NCBI RefSeq assembly: GCF_003086295.3
Contig: NC_092040.1
Coordinates: 61,297,559-61,361,558, forward strand
Reading direction: 5' to 3'
DNA: 64,000 nt
DNA from: Arachis hypogaea
Taxonomy: Eukaryota > Streptophyta > Magnoliopsida > Fabales > Fabaceae
Shown here: one piece after another, positions 56,337-64,000 of the stretch
Layout: each line of letters begins with the position of its first letter
How positions within the stretch are numbered: position 1 is the first letter of the stretch
Translations under genes and position numbers: made by a program
The notes under the pieces: generated by a model
What the model was told of the DNA's origin: nothing
The model's input: only the letters and a program-made list of their open reading frames with translations
Database searches by the model: none

Positions 56337-57873
56337 TCATCTTGAGTCCGTGTCATTGTGATATTGGTTGTTTAAGTCAAATTCAAGTTTTCTCAATTTG
56401 TTGCCACATCTTTTCCCAGATGGTTGCTCAACACAGTAGCTACCTTCAGAATCAGTTTTTGCATTTCTCTTTCTCACTCTTTCTTCTTTACTCGAGTCAT
56501 CCCCACTTTGCCCTTTACCTGTTTGATGAAATGCCTCAAAGGGAAATTCAAGTGAAATTTCATTAAAACTTTTCAAGTTCCATCTTGTTTCTTCTTCCAT
56601 TGGCTGGTGTATCTCTTCCTTTCTCCCACAGCTTTCAGAAGATGTCAAAGAACTCTCCAATGAGCACATGGTTCCCTTGTCTTGTTTCCTCTCGTCATCA
56701 CTTCTCAAACTTAACCCTCTGGTTTCTGTGAGTTCTGAGATTGGAGAACCTGGACAAGCATTGTTGATTACTGTAACTAGTTGAGAGAGTTCTGCTTTTG
56801 TGAGTTCTAGTCCTATTGAGGAAGAATTGTATCCTTGAAGCGTCTCTTGCGCTTTCTTTAACACCGATTGCAAGTACTTCCCTTGAGCTTCAATTCGAAG
56901 CTGTAAATGTTTCTGCACCTGAATTCACCATGCAAAATTTCGTTAACATGACCCTCATGCATTAAAAGTAACAACTAGTGAGTCTCAATTCAGATTATAT
57001 GTGCTACCTCAATTTGTTCACAAAGTTTCCTTTGTACCTCCATTTGCATATGGAGAGCCTGAGCTATCTTCATGTTCCTGAGAAGCACACAACTCAATGT
57101 CTCAATCAATAAAAATCTATATGCGATTATCAACAAGGAACTTAAACATTTGATCAGTTTCAAACTAATACTCAGTGACTTGTTTCTGTTCCCCAACACT
57201 GTTTTCCTTGCTGCAATGACCATGACTGCTCTTGATTTTTCTGCAATCTGGATCCAAAATAAAAAAGGGATCAAAATTTGTTCCTTTGATTAGGAAACCA
57301 TAAATCATGCCACTAATTAGTTAGATATAAACTAAAAATTCACCTTCTTGTTGGTTGTCAGAACAGGTTTCTAGCTGGTGGCTTTTCCCAAGTCTATATT
57401 TCTATAATCAAAATTCACAAAACAAGTCACAACTTTGATTGATTCCCAGAATCAGCAAATAATGAACAAAGAGTTATGGTATCTGTTGCAAAAAGAAAAT
57501 GGGAAAATTGCCTGTAAATGGCTCTTCAAGTGGTACAAAGTAAGTCCTTGTATCCCCATCACTCTCATAAGACTCTTTGGGGTTGCTTCTGCAGACAAAC
57601 ATGCAAAGTTTCAAAAGTCTAATCTCAAAATTGCAACTTCACCAATTAAGCTTAAGCTTGTGTTAAATAATACTCACTCTCTGCACCTCCAAGCTGATGA
57701 ACTGCCTCAATGAATCTTTGGTGAAGCTCAGGAGTCCATTTAAGCCTTGGTTTTGCATCAGTGGATAGAACAAAATGCACACTTTGATTTTGCATCTTTT
57801 CCATATCCATTTCCATTTTCCTTTTCCTTTTTCTTTGTTTTGTGGATGAGTTACTGTTAATGTGGTGTAACAT
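56337..57873 (-). CDS. MYB-CC (GARP) transcription factor, PHR1-like (PHL) group
   Basis: Six exons: 57678-57873, 57512-57588, 57344-57401, 57172-57247, 57008-57077, 56337-56918, giving 352 residues in frame throughout. Residues 41-95 are the GARP/MYB DNA-binding domain (KPRLKWTPELHQRFIEAVHQ; LMRVMGI; LYHLKSHLQKYRLGK across exons 2-3). Residues 137-185 are the MYB-CC coiled coil (IAQALHMQMEVQRKLCEQIE, HLQLRIEAQGKYLQ), used for dimerisation. A Ser/Glu-rich tail ends in KLEFDLNNQYHNDTDSR. The family binds P1BS-like sites; several members control phosphate-starvation genes, but the PHL subgroup varies. Intron 2 has a GC donor (TTACAG|GCAATT) at the conserved HLQ|KYR site. Exon 4 uses the acceptor ATCCAG at 57248-57249; the nearer GCAG would break the frame. 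Start: first in-frame ATG at 57873. Confidence 0.9.
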
Positions 57874-57940
57874 CTATATATATGTGATGATAATCTTTTG
57901 ATCCTTTTAGCTATGAACCAATATGTGGCAACTAGAGTTC

Positions 57941-57950
57941 TCTTTTTATA
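57941..57950 (-). promoter_or_regulatory. TATA box of the MYB-CC gene
   Basis: Minus-strand TATAAAAAGA, 68-77 bp upstream of the ATG; preceded by CCAACT and followed by a short A-rich leader. Confidence 0.65.
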
Positions 57951-58665
57951 AGTTGGAGTTGTTGGTGCAGTTCTATGATATCTCTCACTCCATATCAGGA
58001 AACATAAGTGGGGTTATGTTGGGGGGAATATATGCCATGAGGCATGAGCTGTGCCTCTTCCACATTTCATACCAACTTTTTTTTTTTCCAATTTATTTAT
58101 GTTTTTCAATTTAAATTATTTTTCCCCCCCTAATCTTTCTTCTTTGACTTGAATAGGGGTGGGAAGAGAATCTCTGATGCAGCAAAAACAGAGAAAGCAA
58201 AACAGCTCAATTTTGAGTCTTAAAAGGCGAGAAAAGAAAAAAAGAAAAAAAAAGTTTGTGGTTTGTTGTTTTATCTAGCTGTTTTCCCACCCCAGCTTCT
58301 CTCTCTATCTTTGAGGTTGATTCCCTTCTGAATTAGGTAGGCCCTACTATAATGAATAATACATACAACTTTCTTAATGCTATGAGAAACATTAAGAGGG
58401 AAAAAAAAAGAAAAAGAAAATTTTCTTAGTGATTATAAATAAAGAAAAATTTAAGGTATTCTAGTATTTTATTTATGTTAATGGTTGATTTCAATTATAA
58501 ATATATGGTGAATTTTATGGTACTTATAGTTTGGTGTTTAATTTTTATTTAACTTATTTTTTATGATAAATTTTGAATATTTAATAATTATTTATTTTTA
58601 TATTTTTAAAATTAAATATTAATTTTAAACCCTTTTTAATAAATTAGAAAAATACTTTTAAATTC
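57951..58665. other. Promoter flank of the MYB-CC gene, then AT-rich spacer
   Basis: A CT/GA-rich stretch at 58290-58330 (CTTCTCTCTCTATC) and A-rich tracts. No gene seen. Confidence 0.5.
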
Positions 58666-58861
58666 TGTTCCGAGGGTTATCTTAAATTAGGTTATATTTG
58701 GGTCTGGACGTGATGTTCAAACTCCTTCTAAGGTAGTGTTCGACTTGTTTTAGAGTCAAGGTGCCGTCGTCTGAGTTTCTCGTGAGGAGGTAAGAGATGG
58801 AACCTGCAAGAGACTCCGATGTCTAAGTTAGCATGGATTTGAAACATGTTTTTTGTAGATT
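58666..58861 (-). repeat. 3' LTR piece of the right-hand Tat-type element
   Basis: TGTTCCGAGGGTTATCTTAA matches the start of the LTR at 63871 (TGTTCTGAGGATTACCTGAA), and similarity continues through CTCGTGAGGAG at about 58779-58789. It is cut by the TGTAACACCC element at 58862. Confidence 0.75.
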
Positions 58862-60501
58862 ATGTAACACCCTAAATTCTTATGCTCGAGTCATAAGTCA
58901 ATGATAATAAGGTGGTACGACTCAAGATGGAGTTATAATACATATATAGTTAGAAGAAGTTAATAAACGATAAGTCTGACTAAGAATTAAAGAAAATTGT
59001 GAGCGCAAGCACACATGTATCGAAATATATAAAGCGTTCGGAAAAGTGGGGTAAAATAAAACTTAAAGGAAGAATAGGATAAAGACAGAATATATACACA
59101 CACACACAAAAACATATGAATGATAGCCACTAGTCACGACCTGCGAAGTTTAGGTCCGCTAGGGTTACAGTTAATAGTTCTATCTCTCCCCAAAATACAT
59201 TAAAGCCTCTATAGGCAAGGTTTCAAAAGAAAATATATACATATACATCATTAAAGTTTTCCAAAATAAAGGGGGAGAAATCTAAGCAAAATACAAAACA
59301 GAATTCAAACTAACCTTCGTCGTCTTTCAGATGAACTCCAACTCACTACGGAGCATCAGGACATATATCTGAAAATTCAAGGAATATATACGGAATGAGA
59401 AGCCTTGATCCATGGGTTCCCAGTACAGTAAAAATATCAAATAGATATAATATAAGGTTCTCAGTAATCCATAATTAGGTAACTATCATAGTAGATTCTA
59501 ATCTACTTCACCTTTTTCTAAGTTCCACAACTTTTGAAACTCCAAATAGAACAGTTTTCAGCGTTAACGACACTAGCATGAGGGACCTCTCAGATGTTCA
59601 AACACGAGCTAGACAAACAAGTAATACACAAGTAGATTCAAGTAAAACAATTAGTACATAGTCACTTAATATACACAACTAAACAAGCCAAGACAAGTAG
59701 CAATCCCAAACAATTCAATCAAATAAAAATAATGTATGCCTGCCCTATGGCTGATGATATCATCTGTCGGTTACACAGCCAAGCTTGACATGTCCGGTAG
59801 CTAACCCTGGACAGTTCTTGTGTGCGCATATCCCTCAAGAGGGATTTATATCTCTTGGAGGAATAATATCCGGAAAAGTTTAAGTGTTTAGCCACATCTT
59901 GCGATGGAGGGTCAACATCTAGGAGCAAGTGGGATAAAACCACCATCCTTGCATCTACCCCAAGAGATCAAATACAAACTGGAAGCAAGCGAGACAAAGC
60001 CACCATCCTTGCATCTACCCTAGAATCTCAAACCATAACCCGAAGCAAGTGGAATAACACCACTTCAAATAGATACTGCATAAGGCAACAGGAACTCACT
60101 AAGCAATCTTAAACTCCATACATCACAATATCCATCCTAAGTTCTCACAAATCCATAATTAGGCAACTATCATAGGGGATTTTGAATCTAACTCAACATT
60201 TTCCCTTCTTTTCACAACTCTTCAAGCAGAATAGGACTAGCCCTCAGCGTCAACTGACACCAACATGAGGGACATCTCAGGTGTGTAATCACAAGCAATA
60301 CAAACAAGTAATACACAAGTAGGTTCAAGTAAAGCAAGTAGCATATAATCATGTACATATACAGTTAGGCAAACCATTACAATTAAGCAAACCCTACACA
60401 AATCAAACATATACAAATGATGTATGTCTGTCCTATGGTTGATGAGTCATATTTGTCGTTATATAGCCAACTTAACATGTCAGGTAGCAAACCCTAGACA
60501 G

Positions 60502-60509
60502 TCCCTAAG
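60502..60509. repeat. 8-bp target-site duplication TCCCTAAG (left)
   Basis: TCCCTAAG flanks the MITE at 60502-60509 and 61086-61093. Confidence 0.92.
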
Positions 60510-61085
60510 TAGGGGTGTTCATGGATCGGATCGTATCCACAGATCCGCGGTAAATATCTGCATCCAATCCAAATATCGCGGATACGATCTGATCTGCAAA
60601 TTGATCGAATCAGATCGGATCTGATCCGCACCCTTTGCGGATCGGATCGCGGATATCTGCTCTATATCCGTGTATCCGATCCGCGGATCTGCAGATCCGC
60701 ACAATAATTAAAAATAAAAAAATATATATGTTTGGTATTATATTTACTTGTTTCTATGTTTTAGTTAGTAATTATTATTCATATATTGTAATATTTTATT
60801 TTTGTTATTTAGAAAGAGTTTGATTAAAAATATTTTAGGAATAAATAAGTTTAAAAGTATGAAAGAAATATTTTTATTGAATTTTTTTACATAGACATAT
60901 GATTAAAAAGAGAAGGTTTAATTATGCGGATATATCCGATATCCGATCCGATCCGATCCGCAAATCGGAACGGATCCAGCACTAAAAAGCGCGGATATCA
61001 TATCTGATCCGATCCGATAAAAATTGTGCAGATCGGATCGAATTTTCGGCCATATCCGATCCGATTCGATCTGCGGACAACCCTA
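60510..61085. mobile_element. hAT-type MITE, 576 bp, palindromic GATCGGATC ends
   Basis: Terminal inverted repeats TAGGGGTGTTC / GACAACCCTA (imperfect). Both ends carry dense CGGATC/GATCCG words that can fold extensively, around an AT-rich centre. The 8-bp duplication indicates the hAT superfamily. No coding capacity. A fragment of the same family is at 13.6 kb. Confidence 0.9.
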
Positions 61086-61262
61086 TCCCTAAGCGTGCAT
61101 CTCCAAGAGTCTATGTATATATTCATAATCATGCATTAAATATTTCTCATCTCATTGGGGAAATTCGGAGAGATAAAGTGGCAGGTCACAACTTGCGATG
61201 AAGGGTTAATAGAATATCAAATCTCAACCTAGAGCAAGTAGCGCCGACCCACTGCATCTACC

Positions 61263-61660
61263 CAAGAAAATTCGTAAAGTTTTAAATCGCATATCATTCT
61301 CGAGGACAGTCTTTTCCTGGTCCGACTTATACATCGGGATCTGATTATATCCTGAGCATGCGCCCATAAAGGACAAATATCTATACCCTAAAGCCAAGTC
61401 AACCAATGCGTCAATGCTGGTGAGAGGGTAAGGATCCTTGGGGCAAGCTTTGTTGAGGTCAATGTAATCAACACACATTTTCCATTTTTTGTTCTTTTTT
61501 ACAAGGACCACATTAGCCAGCAACAAAGGATACTTTACCCCTCTCATAAACCCAACTTCTAATAAGGGTTGCACCTGTTCTTCCATGACCTGTGTCATTT
61601 CAGGATCGAGCTTCCACCGCTTTTGCTGAACAGGTCGAGAGCTTGTGAGACATGAGGTCG
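61263..61660 (-). pseudogene. Reverse transcriptase remnant of right-hand Tat-type element
   Basis: The minus strand reads LLANVVLVKKNKKWKMCVDY, IDLNKACPKDPYPL, then LSFMGACSGYNQIPM. The first catalytic Asp of RT (FMDA in relatives) is Gly here. It breaks off after SDQEKT, before the YxDD motif, at the junction with the long LTR. Further upstream lies PVQQKRWKLDPEM. Truncated and inactive. Confidence 0.8.
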
Positions 61661-62747
61661 GGGTCTATACCAGGCATATCAGAGACTTTCCAAGTGAAGA
61701 GGTCGAAGTTTCTTTGTAAGAGATTAACGAGTTGTTCTTTTAGACTTTCCTCCAGTTTGGCCTCTATACTAGTTGGCTTTTCAGCAAGATCCCTGATTTG
61801 TACTTTTTCTATCTTTCTTTCAGGTTAGGGATGTAGCTCTTCCTGACTCGAACGAGCTCAATAGTATTGACTTCTTTACCACATGTACTGCCTCTTAAGT
61901 TGAGGCTTTCATTGTAACATTTTCTGGCCAACTTTTTATGGTGGCTATTTCTTTTGTAGTTGGAAACTTCATACATAGGTGGGATATAGAGACAACTACA
62001 AATAGCAGTTTAAAGTGGTTTAACCTATTAAAACATTGTAAGCGGCTATGACATCTACCATAATGTAGTCAACACTTAACGTTCTTGATCTTTTACTTTT
62101 AACAAAAGTGAAAGAGATGAATTCAGGAGGTCAGATTGGTGTGTCTCTCAACCCAAAAAGGTTGTCTGGATATGCCTTCAAATCCTTTTCTTCTAGTCCG
62201 AACTTGTCAAAAGCGGACTTAAATTGTATGTCAGTTAATCTCCCTTGGTTCACCAAAGTTCTATGGAGATTGACATTATCAAGGATCATTATAATAACCA
62301 TAGGGTCGTCATGGCCCGATGTCACCCATTGTTCATCTTCTTTGGTGAATGATATTGTTGGTAAGTCGGAAACTATACTATCTTCTCCAACTTGATACAC
62401 TTTTTTGAGATGCCTTTAACACGAGGATTTGGTGATTTTCCTCCTGCAAATCCTCCATTTATCATGTGTATGTGCCTCTCAGGAGTTTGCGAGAGTCGAT
62501 CTCGTCGTCCTGCATTATCATCATCTCTTTTCCTTTTCCTTTAGTCACCCGTCCTCTCAGTTAGGTACCTTTCTAGCCGACCTTCCTTGACTAGCTTCTC
62601 TATGACATTCTTTAAGTCATAATAGTTATTAGTAGAATACACATATAGCTTGTGATACTCGTAATATTCTGTCTGACTTTTAGCCTTTTATGCTTGATGG
62701 AGCGAGGAGGTGGAAGCTTTTCTGTCTGACAGATCTCCCTATAAACA
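61661..62747 (-). pseudogene. Protease region of right-hand Tat-type element, decayed
   Basis: The clearest part is the minus frame at 62131-62400: ISFTKEDEQWVTSGHDDPMV, ILDNVNLHRTLVNQG, FDKFGLEEKDLKAYPDNL. This is the Tat-group protease and its following segment. The catalytic D-S/T-G is not intact: VNQGRLTD stands where VD-x-G-S-S is expected. Frames between 61661 and 62130 are broken. Confidence 0.65.
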
Positions 62748-63362
62748 TCAACAAGAGAAACTCAGAGTGGGGTGTAATTGTGGTATCTTTGAGATTTTTC
62801 CGAATTGTACTTCTCCTTTTTTCTTAGCCTCTTTTTCCTTATCCCAAGCTTGGTAAGAAGGGTTTGGCCTTAGAGTTGGTTCTCTAACTCGGGAATTCTC
62901 CTCCATATTGATATACTTCTCTGCTCTCTCTTGTACTTCATACAAGGAAGTCGGGTGTCGCTTGGATATTGATTGGGAGAATGGCCCTTCTCTAAGGCCG
63001 TTAACCAAGCCCATTATTACTGCTTTAGGAGGTAAATTTTGTATTTCTAAGCAAGCTTTGTTGAATCTCTCTATATAATCTCGAATGATTTCTCTGACTT
63101 CTTGTTTGACCCCCAATAGGCTTGGAGCATGCTTGACTTTGTCTTTCTGAATTGAAAATCGGGTAAGGAACTTTCTTGTCATGTCATCAAAGTAGGTTAC
63201 CGACCTGGGTAGTAAGTTGTCAAACCACTTCATTGCTGCTTTGGTCAGTGTTGTTGGGAAGGCTTTGCAATAAGTCACATCAGACGCATCAGCTAAGTAC
63301 ATACGACTTTTAAAATTGATAAGGTGATGTCTCGGGTCGGTTTTTCTGTCACAGAGATCCAT
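62748..63362 (-). pseudogene. Gag of right-hand Tat-type element
   Basis: 204 open codons: FKSRMYLADASDVTYCKAFP, LTKAAMKWFDNLLPRSVTYF, DMTRKFLTRFSIQKDK, REIIRDYIERFNKACLEI, VIMGLVNGLREGPFSQSI. This is the retrotransposon gag domain, lacking the first part and a zinc knuckle. A disrupted N-terminal extension continues to about 63765. Confidence 0.8.
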
Positions 63363-63850
63363 GTCGAGGTTTTAAAGTTTCTAGGAATCCTGACTTGCAT
63401 GATCTCTTCAATGAACAGATCCTCCCCCTCCCAAAGGACTTTTCTCCCGATCCGTCCGATGGCTCCGATTTCGAAGGTCGGCCTCTAACTTCGAGTGTTT
63501 TTCCTCCATCTCTCTCCGTTAGCGTACTTCCGTTTGTAATTCTCTTTTTGCTTCTCGGTGTCATTCAGCCTCTTGCTTGAGTTGTTTCAATCAACCGTGA
63601 TGTCCATGTACTAGTCCTAATATCTCCGTCGGATGAAGAGGTTCCTCCGCCTTGGATAAGTGGACTTCTGGGTGAATTCGTCATGGATGGGGTTTGCTGA
63701 TGTTCCTTCCCCATGGTGGACACTTGTTTTTTCTCATGGTGGGGGTAACGCAAGTGCTTGGTCATCTTTGTAAGGTTCTAGCTCGGACTCAGATGCAGTG
63801 CGTCTGTATTCAAATTGTTTATCCGCCATGGTGGGGTGTAAACTTCCAAG
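63363..63850 (-). other. Gag 5' part and leader of right-hand Tat-type element
   Basis: Frame fragments (63349-63564, 63565-63765) with Ser/Lys-rich, low-complexity gag-like translation, then an untranslated leader. No independent gene. Confidence 0.5.
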
Positions 63851-63868
63851 TCTCCAGCAACGATGTCA
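63851..63868 (-). promoter_or_regulatory. Primer-binding site of right-hand element
   Basis: Minus TGACATCGTTGCTGGAGA, close to the TGGCxxCGTTGCCGGGGA sites of plant Ty3/gypsy elements, 2 bp from the LTR. Confidence 0.7.
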
Positions 63869-63870
63869 AT

Positions 63871-64000
63871 TGTTCTGAGGATTACCTGAAACTGGGTTGT
63901 ATTTGGACCAAGACGTGAGGTTCAGACTATTTTTGAGCTAACGTCTGACTTGTTTTGGAACCGAGGTGCCACGTATGAGTTCCTCGTGAGGAGATGGGGG
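63871..64000 (-). repeat. 5' LTR of right-hand element, runs off the window
   Basis: Starts TGTTCTGAGGATTACCTG; homologous to 58666-58800. Only 130 bp are inside the window. Confidence 0.8.

Larger units (their letters stand above)
58862..61262 (-). mobile_element. Partial long LTR, TGTAACACCC family, with internal tandem duplication
   Basis: Starts TGTAACACCCTAAATTC like the solo LTR at 36169 and shares words such as GAAGTTTAGG about 280 bp in. It has no protein domain. From about 59460 a block of roughly 680 bp is tandemly repeated (CCATAATTAGGTAACTATC at 59468 and its relative at 60151). CACCATCCTTGCATCTACCC is present twice near 59941 and 60001. The right side ends in RT-like sequence at 61263 without a clear LTR end or target duplication. 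The second repeat unit hosts the hAT-type MITE. Confidence 0.6.

Overview
The window is plant nuclear DNA. It has spliced genes with plant-type introns, plant-specific families (FAR1-related, MYB-CC, HOTHEAD-like GMC, RING-H2), AT-rich spacers and about 45 kb of transposable elements. The LTR family whose minus-strand end reads TGATGAGCGGATAATTT, together with GGCGTTTAACGCC palindromes, resembles repeats I associate with peanut and relatives (Arachis, dalbergioid legumes). That taxonomic call is inference and could not be checked here.

Layout. 0.4-3.2 kb: a FAR1-RELATED SEQUENCE gene (minus) with two in-frame stops. 3.8-4.0 kb: a small heat-shock-protein 3' fragment. 6.0-7.3 kb: an apparently intact four-exon, probably organelle-targeted L18p/L5e (uL18) family gene (minus). 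9.4-11.4 kb: orphan exons, including a patellin-like one. 11.7-13.6 kb: degraded Tat-type retrotransposon. 14.9-46.6 kb: a transposon-in-transposon nest. 48.1-48.9 kb: intact RING-H2 gene (plus). 49.5-52.1 kb: three-exon GMC oxidoreductase gene (minus). 53.5-55.2 kb: decayed hAT transposase. 56.3-57.9 kb: six-exon MYB-CC transcription-factor gene (minus). 58.7-64.0 kb: a decayed Tat-type element (minus), broken by a long LTR that itself carries a 576-bp hAT-type MITE.

The nest is the most informative part. One minus-strand LINE reverse-transcriptase sequence is recoverable in pieces from 46.6 down to 14.9 kb. It is interrupted by (a) a Tat-type Ty3/gypsy element that has lost its 5' part, (b) a 3.36-kb solo LTR, (c) a foldback DNA element and (d) a 1,685-bp solo LTR. 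The foldback element holds a 6.5-kb LTR element without coding capacity (LTRs 1,641 and 1,640 bp, target duplication CAATC). The 3' LTR of that element holds an 11.8-kb Athila-like element (duplication CTTAT). Exact 5-bp duplications fix the junctions, and LTR divergence counted by eye agrees with the nesting order.

The best candidate for something undescribed is a self-complementary GGCGTTTAACGCC-type hairpin family. It occurs upstream of the TATA box in the LTRs of the autonomous element, its non-coding relative and a solo LTR. It also forms a ten-copy array between pol and the env-position ORF, and it lies in frame between gag and protease. Other notable points are a 5' tRNA-Cys piece inside the non-coding element, loss of the primer-binding site with an extra TATA-bearing segment in the autonomous element, and recurrent stop codons explainable by single C-to-T changes.
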